From Neostapfia colusana (Eukaryota; Streptophyta; Magnoliopsida; Poales; Poaceae), in contig JASWHV010000016.1 in the NCBI GenBank assembly GCA_030760725.1, positions 47,007,227 through 47,071,226 of the forward strand: DNA of 64,000 nucleotides, in the 5' to 3' direction. This document shows, piece by piece, positions 42,945-52,623 of this stretch; the first letter of the stretch is position 1, and each line of letters opens with the position of its first letter. Both the position numbers and the translations under genes were made by a program. Below the pieces are notes generated by a model. It had not been told where the DNA came from, made no database searches, and saw nothing but the letters and a program-made list of their open reading frames with translations.

Positions 42945-44060
42945 GCTCCGATGACTTCCGGACCTCCGCCCCCACAGCTGGGCCGAGCTCCGATGCCAGC
43001 CCTCGCCCTCCTTTCAGAGGCAAGCCCTGATGCCGGACCTCACGCCCTTCGTGGGCCTGAGCTCCTATGACTCCCGGACCTCCGCCCCCACAGCTGGGCC
43101 GAGCTCCGATGCCAGCCCTCGCCCTCCTTTCAGAGGCGAGCCCTGATGCCGGACCTCACGCCCTTGGTGAGCCTGAGCTCTGATGACTTCCGGACCTCCG
43201 CCCCCACAGCTGGGCCGAACTCTGATGCCAGCCCTCACCCTCCTTTTAGAGGCGAGCCCTGATGCCGGACCGCATGCCCTTCGTGGGCCTGAGCTCCGAT
43301 GACTTCCGGACCTCCGCCCCCATAGCTGGGCCGAGCTCCGATGTAAGCCCTCGCCCTCCTTTCAGAGGCGAGCCCTGATGCCGGACCTCACGCCCTTCGT
43401 GGGCCTGAGCTCCGATGACTTCCGGACCTCCGCCCCACAGCTGGGCCGAGCTCCGATGCCAGCCCTCGCCCTCCTTTCAGAGGCGAGCCCTGATGCCGGA
43501 CCTCACGCCCTTCGTGGGCCTGAGCTCCGATGACTTCCGGACCTCCGCCCCCACAGCTGGGCCGAGCTTCGATGCCAGCCCTCGCCCTCCTTTCAGAGGC
43601 GAGCCCTAATGCCGGACCTCACACCCTTCGTGGGCCTGAGCTCCGACGACTTCCGGACCTCCGCCCCCACAGCTGGGCCGAGCTCCGATGCCAGCCCTCG
43701 CCCTCCTTTCAAAGGTGAGCCCTGATGCCGGACCTCATGCCCTTCGTGGGCCTGAGCTCCGATGACTTCCGGACCTCCGCCCCCACAGCTGGGCCGAGCT
43801 CCGATGCCAGCCCTCACCCTCCTTTCATAGGCGAGCCCTGATGTCGGACCTCACGCCCTTCGTGGGCCTGAGCTCCGATGACTTCCGGACCTTCGCCCCC
43901 ACAGTTGGGCCGAGCTCCGATGCCAGCCCTCGCCCTCCTTTCAGAGGCGAGCCCTGATGCCTAACCTCACGCCCTTCGTGGGCCTAAGCTCCAATGACTT
44001 CTGGACCTCCGCCCCCACGGCAGGGCTTAGCTCCGATGCCAGGGTTCACCCTCTCCTCAG
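42945..44060 (+). repeat. 116-bp tandem satellite, about ten copies
   Basis: The segment around ATGACTTCCGGACC recurs at 42951, 43067, 43183, 43299, 43415, 43530, 43646, 43762, 43878 and 43994, so the spacing is 116 bp with one 115-bp step. Units differ at a few positions each. Each unit holds several GAGCTCCGATG and GGACCTC blocks related to those in the D-type LTRs. Open frames across it are by-products of the repeat. Confidence 0.92.
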
Positions 44061-44185
44061 AAGCTGAACTCCGAAGCCGTCGAGACCCTATCAGCACAGG
44101 GAATACTCAAGACAAGGAAGTGCGCGGAAAGAAAAAGGCTCCACCCCGGGATCGTTACCTCCCCCGAGGTGGGCCCGGGAGCCAC
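44061..44185 (+). other. End of the element D internal region, with weak polypurine stretch
   Basis: Unique sequence between the satellite and the 3' LTR. It includes purine-rich GCGGAAAGAAAAAGG and ends GAGGTGGGCCCGGGAGCCAC directly before TGTCGG. The plus-strand primer should lie here, but no long uninterrupted purine run touches the LTR. Confidence 0.45.
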
Positions 44186-44224
44186 TGTCGGTACCCTGAA
44201 TACCGGGTACCCCCACGCACAGGG

Positions 44225-44790
44225 TAAAACCGCCTAAGGACCTCGCCCCCTCCGCAGGGGCAAGCTCCGAAGGCACCACGTGTCCGGCAGGGCCGGAGCT
44301 CTCCTCTCCTCAGAGGATAGCTCCGGGCCTGCCACGTGACCCAGAAGGCCGGACCTCACCCCCTCCGCCGGGGCGAGCTCCGAAGGAGCCACATGTCCAG
44401 TAGGGCCGGAGCTTCCCTCCCCTTGGAGGATAGCTCCGGGCCTGCCACGTGGCCCAAAAGGTCGAACCTCGCCCCATCCACCGGGGCAAGATCCGAAGGA
44501 GCCACGTGTCCAGTAGGGCCGGAGCTTCCCTCCCCTCGGAGGATAGCTCCAGGCCTGCAACATGGCCCAGAAGGCCGGACCTCGCCCCATCCACCGGGAC
44601 GAGCTCCGAAGGAGCCACGTGTCCAGTAGGGCCGGAGCTTCCCTCCCCTCGGAGGATAGCTCCGGGCCAGCACGTGGCCTAGAAGGCCGGACCTCGCCCC
44701 CTCCGTGGGGGTGAGCTCCGAAGGCTCCACGTGTCCGGCGGGGCCAGAGCTCCTCCTCTCCTCAGAGGAGAGCTCCGGGCCCGACACGTG
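44225..44790 (+). repeat. 113-bp modules with CACGTG boxes in the D LTR
   Basis: Five units with anchor AGCTCCGAAGG at 44263, 44376, 44489 (variant), 44602 and 44714. Each has a palindrome-like CTCTCCTCAGAGGA block and CCACGTGT or CCACGTGGCC motifs, which resemble plant G-box/ABRE sites. They lie upstream of the TATA box. Confidence 0.8.
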
Positions 44791-45182
44791 GCTAGCAGAG
44801 CAGCGCTGTCCACCCAGTGCGTTAGGCAGCAGGAGTAATGGCGCGCCACGCCTTTACCGTACAAGGCATTCAAGACCCGCGCCTTCCCAAGACGCGGAGG
44901 CGCGGCGCACGCCAGGCAGGCGCCAGTGTGACCAGTCATAGTCAAGACAGGCACACAGTGTCAGAAGCTGCAGTCCATTGAAGGCAGCGACAAGACACGG
45001 ACAAGACATGCCCTACCGTCCCTTCCATCACCAACGGCTGCACACCTAGCCTGCAGCATGGACAGGGTGGCAGGACGAGGACCTCGACGCCAGCGCCAAG
45101 ACATAGAAGCTGGTAGGAAATCACCCCGGGACCACCTGTCGGGTCCCCAGGGCCCACCTTGTAAGCCGCCCAAGCCTTGGAC

Positions 45183-45189
45183 TATAAAA
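45183..45189 (+). promoter_or_regulatory. TATA box of the D LTR
   Basis: TATAAAA in GGACTATAAAAGGCTCGGG, conserved in the E, L and G LTRs. Confidence 0.7.
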
Positions 45190-45214
45190 GGCTCGGGTAG
45201 GCAACGTTAGCAAG

Positions 45215-45307
45215 GGTTGGCACTCCAGCCATTCACACCCTTAGGTTGGCACTCCAGCCATTCACACCCTTAGGTTGGCACTCCAGCCATCCACACCCTT
45301 AGGTTCG
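45215..45307 (+). repeat. 29-bp tandem repeat downstream of the TATA box
   Basis: GGTTGGCACTCCAGCC begins at 45215, 45244 and 45273, and a partial unit begins at 45302, an exact 29-bp step. The E, L and G LTRs lack the expansion. It lies about 30 bp past the TATA box, so around or just after the likely transcription start. Confidence 0.85.
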
Positions 45308-45577
45308 CACTCGCAACTCGCACCCTAGACATAACTCACCCTCAAGCTCAGGACTCCGGTTCTGAGCAACAAGCAATACAGCGAGCACCCCTGCTCACCG
45401 TGGACGTAGGGTTTTACGCTCCGGCGGCCTGAACCATGTAAAACTCGCCGTGTCAAGCTTCTCCCTCACTCGTCCCTAACGCTGGAGCTCTCCGCAAGCG
45501 ACTAGCCCCTCCGAAAAAGAATCTCCGCGGGCTGCCCAGAGCAGGTCCAGGGGAAGTGTCGACCACACACTTCGACA

Positions 45578-46740
45578 GCGACCCTCCCTGGTCGCGAGCT
45601 TCTCAAGCATCTTCTTGTCCCGTACACCCTGCCGGAACACCACCACCACAGAAGCATTTTGGATATGCGGGATGGTGTTCCGTACCTGGGAGAACCACTG
45701 GATGAAGGAGCGCAGCGTCTCTCCAGGTTGTTGCTGGATGGCGTGGAGGTCGAGCTCCATGCCAGGCCGGGTGTAGGAGCTGCCGAAGTTAGCAGTGAAC
45801 TGCCGGCAGAGTTCTCCCCAAGAGGTTATGGAACCCTGGGGGAGGTTCATGAGCCAAGACCGGGCTGGGCCGGTCAAGGCGACGGGGAAGTAGTTGGCCA
45901 TGACGGCCTCGTCCCCTCCTGCAGCAAGGATGGCGGTGGAGTAGATTTGGAGGAACTCCGCCGGGTTGACACTGCCATCATACTTCTCGGACAGGTGCGG
46001 CCGAAACTTGGGCGGCCACCTCGTGAAGCGAAGGTGTGGCGCCAGGGCCGCACACCCTGCTCCTGTTGCTGCAGGCGTTGGTGTCGTGAATGCTTGGTTC
46101 GCTGCTGGCACTGTGTACCCCTGTATGGGCAAGGCTGCGCCATAGACCGGGGGCGCCATTTGCATGGCATATGGCTGGGGCATATGCTGTGTGGCGTATG
46201 CCTGGGGCAGAGATCGTGTGGCGAACGTCTGCGCCTCAGGCTGGGTTGAGGCAGTCGACATGCTGTCACCGGCCTCCTGGATGCGACGCCTTTCTCGTCG
46301 TCGGTTAATGAACACTCAGGCATCTTTGCCCAAGTGGCATCGTTCCAGCTCTGACCTCAGGTCCGTCGATGGGAGCCTGATGGAGCGGGAACCCGCCGTA
46401 TGCCCATCAACCATTGGCGTGCGCGTCAGCGACACAGCCGGTTGGCCGTTACGTCGTCCCTGCCGAAGTCGAGGGTTTGCGGCGGCGGCGATGAGACGGT
46501 CTACCACGCGAATCCACTGCTGGGTCGCTGACTGAGGCGCGTCCCCAGCAGGAGGATTGTTCAGCAGCGCTCTTGCTGCAGCTAGCGCGCCTCCGTGGGC
46601 GACGCTCAGCGCTGCAGAGGATCTCACACTCGCTGGAGCCTACGCTGCCAGGGTCGGCGCTGCCGGAGTCGGCTGCTGGCTTCCATCTTGCGCCGACACA
46701 CTTCGTCCAGAGTGTGTCGAGACGTAGTCCCTGCTAGTCA
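45578..46740 (-). pseudogene. Element E gag, N-terminal part
   Basis: Minus-strand gag. A Ser/Ala-rich start lies near 46740-46630, a linker (TRTPMVDGHTAG, LPSTDLRSELERCHLG) follows, and then a Gln/Pro-rich stretch (QAYATQHMPQPYAMQ). The retrotrans_gag core comes last: KFRPHLSEKYDGSVNPAEFL, PARSWLMNLPQGSITSWGELC, ELDLHAIQQQPGETLRSF, VRDKKMLEKLATREG. Frames 46627-46316 and 46315-45476 are separated by a TGA near 46316. The core breaks off at GCGAC (45578-45582) where D is inserted and continues at 5727. The E copy has an RPGMELDL stretch, which shows that the D copy carries the frameshift here. Confidence 0.82.
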
Positions 46741-46851
46741 CCGTTCGTCATGAACGTGGGCGGGGAGAGCTTGCCGCTGAAGAAAGCTTCGTCATCTTCG
46801 CCGGCAGAAGATCATCGCGCAAGGGAAAAGCCCCCTTCCTGTCGCGCCAAA
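46741..46851 (-). other. Leader and putative primer site of element E
   Basis: On the minus strand the LTR end is followed by TTTGGCGCGACAGGAAGGGG (46832-46851). The same place in G reads TTTGGCGTGACAGGTAGGGG. Position and conservation suggest a primer-binding site, but I cannot assign the tRNA. Confidence 0.5.
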
Positions 46852-47162
46852 TGTTGAAGTGTGTAGCCGACACTTCCCCCGGGCCTGCTCTGGACAGCCC
46901 GCGGAGGTTCTTTTTTGGAGGGGCTAGTCACATGCAGAGAGCTTCAGCATTAGGGACGATTGAGGGAGAAGCATGACACAGGGGTTTTTACGTGGTTCAG
47001 GCCACCGGAGCGTAAAACCCTACGTCCACGGTGAGCAGAGCTGCTCGCTATATTGCTTGCTGCTCAGAACCGGAGTCCTGAGCTTGAGGGTGTGAGATGT
47101 CTAATGGCTAGAGTGTGAGGGTGCGTAAGAGGCGAACCCTTGCTAACGTCGTCTACCCAAGG

Positions 47163-47170
47163 CTTTTATA
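47163..47170 (-). promoter_or_regulatory. TATA box of the E LTR
   Basis: TATAAAAG on the minus strand in CTTTTATAGTCC, same context as in the D LTR. Confidence 0.65.
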
Positions 47171-47570
47171 GTCCAAGGCTCGTGAGGCTTACAAGGTGGG
47201 CCCGGGACCCAACAGGTGGTCCCGGGGAGATTGCTTGCCATCTACCGTATCTGCAGTTATGCCGGTGGTTGTCTCTGGCGAAGGCTTCTGAGTCTTTGTT
47301 CTGCCGCCCTGCCCATGCCGCAAGCTAGTCGTAGTGGTTGATGATGGCAGGGGCGGCAAGGAATGTCTTGTCGCTGTGTTTATTGGCGGGCAGGCTCTGA
47401 CACGGTGCGCCAGTCTGCGATGTGACTGGGCGCAACGGCACCTGACAGAGGCATGCTCCGCGTCTCCGCGCCTTGGGAAGGCCCGGGTCTTGAATACCTT
47501 GTACGGGCAAGGTATGGCACATCTTTACTCCTGCTGCCCACCGCGCGGGGGCAGGCACCGTTGCTCTGCT

Positions 47571-47890
47571 GGCCACATGGCGGGCCCGGAGCTCTCCTCT
47601 GAGGAGAGGGAGGTCCGGCCCCGTGGGACACGTGGGGCCCTCGGAGCTCTCCCCACAGAGGGGGGAGGTCCGACTTCTGCTGGCCACATGGCGGGCCCGG
47701 AGCTCTTCTCTGAGGAGATGGAGGTCCGGCCCCGCAGGACACGCGGAGCCTCCGGAGCTCTCCCCGCGGAGGGGGGAGGTCCGGCTCAGTTGGCCACATG
47801 GCGGGTCCGGAGCTCTCCTCTAAGGAGAGGGAGGTCCGGCCCCGCTGGACACGTGGCGCCTTCGGAGCTCTCCCTGCGGAGAAGGGCGAG
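47571..47890 (-). repeat. 111-bp modules in the E LTR (three copies)
   Basis: GGCCACATGG recurs at 47571, 47682 and 47792. Each unit has the near-palindrome CTCTCCTCTGAGGAGAG and a GGACACGTGG or related box. Confidence 0.8.
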
Positions 47891-47945
47891 GTCCTTAGGC
47901 ATTTCCCCTTGTGCACGGGGGTACCCCGTATCGAGGGTACCGACA

Positions 47946-49167
47946 AGGTAGAATGAGATGGTGATTACTTGCCATAGATCTAAGGACCGGTTCATGCCAG
48001 CCATGCCAGGATAACAGTGCCACCACAAGGCCAAATATGGTTGCGGCTTAGCTGACTAATCAGGTAAGTTACTTGATTGTTATGGACCGTGGAAGGCGTG
48101 GGGAATGGGAGTCGAGTGAGGACTGCCCTGGGAACTTCATGGCACAAGAGGGGGCCCGTAGCTGGGAGAATTGGAGATTCTAGCCTGCCAGTGAAACCTT
48201 AGTGATTCCATACATCTAGTATCCCCTTTGTGAAGGCTATTTTGTGATCTCTTAGCCATACACCGACGGTTGTGTACTGGTATAATGGAGGTTCTGCAGT
48301 CGCCGACGGGTGACGAAATCACAAACTTGTGGGTAAAGTGGTGCCACCTCTGCAGAGTGTAAAACTATCATGGTAGACGAGCTTACGGTCACAAGCGCCT
48401 GGACAACTCACATGATTAAATGGGATGGTTTTTGGGATGGTTTGGATGGCTTTCGGTTTGGTTTGGTCTATGGATTTGGTTTCGGGACTGTTGAGTCCGG
48501 GTGATGCGATTGGTTGCATGACTGTAGAGTCATGGCAACGAGATTTGGTCTCGGTATGAGACGGAATTGAATATGAGATAAAATGGTAGTGAATACAAGA
48601 TGGTATTCATGAGATGGTAGTGAATAAGAGAGGATATTCATGAGCAAAGTTGAGAAAAAGTTGATAGATGTCTGGATGAGACATGGAAAGTGATGGAACA
48701 TGATGGAGGTATGTTGGTGTTTAAATACATGTTGGGATTACATTCACTTAAAGCTAAGTTGTTGTTTTTATCGTGTTTTGGGAAATAAACTTTGCTTTCC
48801 GCAATGAGCCTTTTTTTACCTGCCTTGTTGTATGCTTCATGTCATACTTCCCGCACTTGCTGAGTACGTCATGTACTCACCCTTGCATTATCATACATCA
48901 TCAGCAACAGGGGAGGAGTACGATGAAGACCATATGGAGTAGTAGGTGTGAGATCAACCTCAACCTTGCCTGTGGAGTAGGAGATGGAGCCGCTGCTGCT
49001 GCTTAGTTGCTTCCACAATAGTATAAAGACTTCCGCTGCTAGAATAAGACTTCCGCTATTAGATTAAGAATTCCTCTGCTATCATGAGTTGAGGCTCATG
49101 AGACAATGTGATAAAACCATGTTCATTCATGGTATATTATTCTGAATTCAGTTTGTGGCTATATATG
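47946..49167 (+). mobile_element. LTR I copy 1 (divergent chromovirus-type LTR), 3' part
   Basis: It shares with 51986-52623 the stretch from AGGTAGAATGAGATGG on. It also shares short blocks with the Tekay LTRs: CTAAGGACCGGTTCATG, TATAATGGAGGTTCT, and CACTTGCTGAGTAC with its hairpin (48861-48879). There is no supported frame. It is interrupted by solo LTR L and resumes at 50385-50465, ending GAGGGTGTCACA. Element E cut it on the left. Confidence 0.7.
48861..48879 (+). other. LTR I hairpin (TGAGTAC/GTACTCA)
   Basis: A 7-bp perfect stem with loop GTCAT, in the same sequence context (CACTTGC before, CTTGCAT after) as the Tekay LTR hairpin. Stem length and loop differ. Confidence 0.55.
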
Positions 49168-49486
49168 TGTCGAAGTGTGTTGTCGACACTTCCCCCGGGC
49201 CTGCTCTGGGCAGCCCGCGGAGGTTCTTTTTCGGAGGGGCTAGTCACTCATGGAGAGCTCACGCGTTAGGGACGATGGAAGGAGAAGCTTGACATAGGGA
49301 GTTTTACGTGGTTCAGGCCACCGGAGCGTAAAACCCTACGTCCACGGGGAGTAGAGATGCTCGTTGTATTGCTTGGTGCTCAAAACCGGAGTTCTGAGCT
49401 TGAGGATGACCTGAGTGCTTGTGAGGAGCAAACCCTATGTGAGAGTGTGTAAAAGGCAAACCCTTGCTAATGTCGCCTACCCGAGC

Positions 49487-49494
49487 CTTTTATA
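49487..49494 (-). promoter_or_regulatory. TATA box of solo LTR L
   Basis: TATAAAAG on the minus strand in CCTTTTATAGTCC. Confidence 0.6.
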
Positions 49495-49899
49495 GTCCAA
49501 GGCTCCGGCGGCTTACAAGGTGGGCTCGGGACTCGACAGGTGGTCCCGGGGAGATTGCCTGCCATCTACCGTATCTGCAGTTGTGCCGGTAGTTGTCTCT
49601 GGCGAGGGCCTTTGAGTCTTCGTTCTGCCGCCCTGCCCATGCCGCGAGCTAGTCGTAGTGGTTTATGATGGCAGGAACGACAGGGGATGTCTAGTCGCTG
49701 TGTTTATTGGCATACAGCCTCTGACGCGGCGCGCCAGTCTTCACTGCGATGTGATTGGGCGTAACGGCACCTGACAGAGGCGTGCTCCGCTTCTCCGCGC
49801 CTTGGGAAGGCGCGGGTCTTGAATACCTTGTACGGGAAAGTTATGGTGTGTCCTTACTCTTGCTGCCTACCGCGCGGGGGCAGGCAGCGCTGCTCTGCT

Positions 49900-50330
49900 G
49901 GCCACTTGGCGGGCCCGGAGCTCTCCTCTGAGGAGAGGGAGGTCCGGCCCCGCTGGACACATGGAGCCTTCGGAGATCTCCCCGCGGAGGGGGGGAGGTC
50001 CGGCTCTGCTGACCACGTGGCCGGCCCGGAGCCCTCCTCTGAGGAGAGGGAGGTCCGGCCCCGCTGGATACGTGGAGCCTTTGGAGCTCTCCCCGCGGAG
50101 GGGGGAGGTCTGGCTCTGCTGACCACATGGCGGGCCCAGATCCCTCCTCTGAGGAGAGGGAGGTCCGGCCCCGATGGACACATGGAGCTTTCGGAGCTCT
50201 CCCCGCGGAGGGGGGAGGTCCGGCTCTGTTGGCCATGTGGCGGGCCCGGAGCTCTCCTCTGAGGAGAGGAAGGTCCGGTCCCGCTGGACACGTGGCGCCC
50301 TCGGAGCTCTCCCCACGGAGAGGGGTGAAG
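49900..50330 (-). repeat. 110-bp modules in solo LTR L (four copies)
   Basis: Anchors near 49900, 50011, 50121 and 50231 (GGCCACTTGG, GACCACGTGG, GACCACATGG, GGCCATGTGG). Same unit as in the E and G LTRs, one copy more. Confidence 0.8.
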
Positions 50331-50384
50331 TCCTTAGTCAGTTTCCCCTGTGCGCAGGGGTACCCCATATTGAGGGTACCAACA

Positions 50385-50465
50385 ATGTGTATGTGTGATG
50401 AACATCCTGGGCACACATACCCATCAGTTTCCGGTTCTGTGTTCTACAGAATCGAGGGTGTCACA
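50385..50465 (+). mobile_element. LTR I copy 1, terminal piece
   Basis: Last 81 bp of LTR I copy 1 after solo LTR L, ending GAATCGAGGGTGTCACA. What follows is neither a primer site nor a polypurine tract, so this end abuts target DNA. Confidence 0.6.
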
Positions 50466-50940
50466 GTGGCATTCTCGGAGCTCACCTTCAAATAGAGGGG
50501 AGGTCCTGAACTGGCACGTGGTACTCTCGGAGCTCACCTCAGAAGAGAGGGGAGGTCCAGAACTAACACGTGGCACTCTCGGAGCTCACCTCCGGAGAGA
50601 GGGGAGGTCCGGCACTGACACTTGGCGAACGCGGAACTCGCCTCTGGAGAGAGGGGAGGTCCCGACCCACCTGACAAGTGGCGCACGCGGAGTTCGCCTC
50701 TGAGGGGGAGGGGAGGTCCCGCCTGCCAGGACACGTGGCGCACGCGGAGCTTGCCTCTGAGGAGAGGGAGGTCCCGCTCGCGTGACACGCGGCACAACCA
50801 GAGCCCGCCTCTGCGTAAAAGGGAGGCCCGGCCTCCGCTAAACACGTGGAGTCTTCGGAGCTCATCACCAGGAGTTGATGAGATATGAAGCGGTTTTTCT
50901 CCTGTACGCGCGGGGATACCCGATACTTAGGAAACCGACA
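50466..50940 (-). mobile_element. LTR end J with 52-57-bp repeats
   Basis: Seven to eight imperfect units of the type GTGGCGCACGCGGAGCTTGC ... GGGAGGTCCCG, each closing with ACACGTGG-like boxes. On the minus strand the right end reads TGTCGGTTTCCTAAGTATCGG, which resembles the TGTCGGTACCC LTR start. It is probably the U3 part of a related but distinct Tat-type LTR, cut on the left by LTR I. Confidence 0.6.
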
Positions 50941-52623
50941 CGAATTCCACATTGCCACCGCTCCGAATCAATTAAAGATAAGTTGTTATGATTCAAAAAC
51001 AATTTGAATAAGACTCTTAGTTAAAATCCAATCAGAGTAGGACTCTTTGTTTTCCTCTTATAAATAGAACCCAGAACCTTTGGCCGCAACCACGAACTTC
51101 TTTTCCACCTCTCGAGTCAACGACTTGGAAGCCCTAGCCTCCAACTCGACGAGTTGGCCTTTTCGCCTGAGTTTAGCCACCGTTGAAGCCCATTGAGCCT
51201 CGCCGTCGCCGGAAGAGAGCCGATGATCTGTCTTGCTAAGAGGAGGTCCCTGAGACCAAGGAGAAGTGAGGTAGGTCTTCGTTACCACCTTACGACCTCA
51301 TCGTGGTTTTCTTCGCATCTGTTTCTTCGATCCCTTCGAACAGAAGATTTTTCATGGACAGATCACGTGTTGATCTGTTTGATCTAGATCTTGAGTCCAG
51401 ATCATCATCACGTCCACATTAGATCCCTACACCTCTGTTCATCGTAAAACCCTATGCAAGCAATCAAAACATGCAATAACACGTACAAACTAAACATCAC
51501 CATAGGATTCGCATGCATATGCACCATTGCATCTTGAGTAAAGTTTGTGCATGATAATTGATTGCTATGCATCTTGTACGTGTGTGATCATGAGTAGAAG
51601 GACAAGCTCAGGGAGCTATCTACGAAGGAATACAGCACCAGGACTTCGAGATCCAAGAGCAACAGAAGCCACAGGAACAAGGCAAGTGCCCCTTGACCAT
51701 ATTGATCCCATGTTTTTGAAACTGTTTTGTTTGCAAAAGCGTGTGTGTGCTTGAGTGAACTTGATGGGAAACCCTTTCATAGGAGTTTACTAGTTTTGTT
51801 AACCACCCTTGTTGCCGGGAAAGTTGATGAGTCGGGTATGGTCGTTTTGCTTTTTGCTTCGCTGAGTTCATGGGATTTGGGAAGCGATAAATGTGTCTAG
51901 CTACTGCACTCATATGAGTAATAATGAAAAACTTGATGTCGATGATGAACATGAATCGGGGAAGATCTAGGCAAGCTTGGTTTGTGGATGAGGTAGAATG
52001 AGATGGTTTACTTGCCTTAGATCTAAGGACCTGTTCATGCGAGGACATGCCAGGAATACAGTGCCACCACAAGGCCAAGTATGGGTGCGGCTTAGCTGAT
52101 GAATTAGGTAAGTTACTAGATTGTTATGGACCGTGGAAGGCGCGGGGAATGGAAGTCGAGAGAGAACTGCCCTGGGAACTGCATGGCACAAGAGGGGGCC
52201 CGCGGGTGGGAGAACGGTGATTCGCGCCTGCTGGTGAAACCTTAGTGAGTCCATACATCTAGTAGTCCCTTTGTAAAGGCTATTTTGTGATCTCTTGGCC
52301 ATACACCGATGGTTGTGTACTGGTATAATGGAGGTTCTGTAGTCGCCAACGGGTGACGAAATCACAAACTTGTTGGTAAAGTGGTGCCACTTCTGCAGAG
52401 TGTAAAACTATCATGATAGCCGTGCTTCCGGTCACAAGCGCCTGGCCAACTTCCATGATTAGATGGGATGGTTTTTGGATGATTCGGTTTTGGTTATTGG
52501 GATGCCATTGGTTTGGTATGGTTTGGTCATTGAGGTTTGGCTTCGAGACTGTTGAGTTTTGGTAATGAGATTGGACTGTTGAGTTGTGATAATGAGCTTT
52601 AGTCTCGGTTATGAGATGGAATT
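50941..52623 (+). mobile_element. LTR I copy 2, 5' and middle part
   Basis: It has a CCAAT motif (about 51029) and a TATA box (51059), then a GC-richer leader. A block like the Tekay LTRs follows (CAAGGCAAGTG...CTTGACCA...TTGATCC near 51680-51710), and then the segment shared with copy 1 (51986-52623). Its end is cut by element G. No convincing host coding sequence; small frames here are not shared with copy 1. Confidence 0.6.
51059..51066 (+). promoter_or_regulatory. TATA box of LTR I copy 2
   Basis: TATAAATA in CCTCTTATAAATAGAACCC, about 30 bp downstream of a CCAAT motif. Confidence 0.55.

Larger units (their letters stand above)
5728..45577 (+). mobile_element. Tat-lineage element D, internally deleted, carrying nested chromoviruses
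   Basis: Plus-strand element inserted in the gag of E. Its pieces are a 5' LTR stub (5728-5748), gag and pol remnants (27545-about 29776), a 3' noncoding region (29777-30006 plus 42621-44185) and a 3' LTR (44186-45577). It lacks protease, RT, most of both RNase H domains and the integrase catalytic core, so it looks like a non-autonomous deletion derivative. The rest of its 5' LTR and about 300 bp of leader are missing, apparently removed when the inserted chromoviruses A and B recombined. Chromovirus C is a separate insertion in its 3' region. Confidence 0.8.
44186..45577 (+). mobile_element. 3' LTR of element D
   Basis: LTR of 1392 bp, from TGTCGGTACCC to CACACTTCGACA, followed by the GCGAC duplication. 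It is longer than the E and G LTRs (about 1.09 kb) because it has five copies of an approximately 113-bp module (44225-44790) and a 29-bp repeat near 45215-45307. Confidence 0.9.
2084..47945 (-). mobile_element. Tat-lineage Ty3/gypsy element E, split by nested insertions
   Basis: Minus-strand element whose visible parts are 2084-5727 (gag C-terminus, protease, RT, two RNase H domains, edge of the integrase region), 45578-46851 (gag start and leader) and 46852-47945 (5' LTR). Element D is inserted in its gag: the 5-bp GCGAC at 5723-5727 recurs at 45578-45582, and the gag reading is continuous across the join. LTR F interrupts its pol at 2083/2084, so the integrase and 3' LTR lie outside the window. 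The right flank is LTR I (47946 on). An archaeal-type second RNase H after the usual one is the hallmark of the Tat clade. Confidence 0.85.
46852..47945 (-). mobile_element. 5' LTR of element E
   Basis: LTR of 1094 bp, on the minus strand from TGTCGGTACCC (47945) to the CA end at 46852 (one terminal change, CTTCAACA for CTTCGACA). It has three approximately 111-bp modules (47571-47890) with CACGTG motifs and a TATA box at 47163-47170. The right neighbour is LTR I; the duplication would be AGGTA. Confidence 0.9.
49168..50384 (-). mobile_element. Solo Tat LTR (L)
   Basis: LTR of 1217 bp, on the minus strand from a mutated start (TGTTGGTACCC, 50384) to CACTTCGACA (49168). No internal sequence lies on either side. 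Flanks ATATG (49163-49167) and ATGTG (50385-50389) match at four of five bases, so this is probably a solo LTR made by LTR-LTR recombination and then mutated. Four approximately 110-bp modules at 49900-50330. Confidence 0.8.

Noticed and set aside
43415..43718. Frames of about 62-64 codons in the satellite
   Set aside because: They repeat with the 116-bp unit and have no conserved start or end.
42945..44060. Regular repeats suggesting a CRISPR array
   Set aside because: Units are 116 bp, almost identical throughout and head to tail, without unique spacers. The surroundings are a plant retrotransposon.
45578..45582. GCGAC/GCCAC flanks of 44186-45577 as a solo LTR duplication
   Set aside because: The left flank GCCAC is the end of the D internal region. 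The exact GCGAC partner is at 5723-5727.
44186..46851. A single element with inverted LTRs (44186-45577 forward, 46852-47945 reverse)
   Set aside because: The first is the 3' LTR of D, proven by the GCGAC duplication. The second is the 5' LTR of E, so they belong to different elements.
51193..51387. Possible host exon in LTR I copy 2
   Set aside because: The short frame has no recognised domain and lies between a TATA box and LTR-like blocks. It is better read as the LTR leader.
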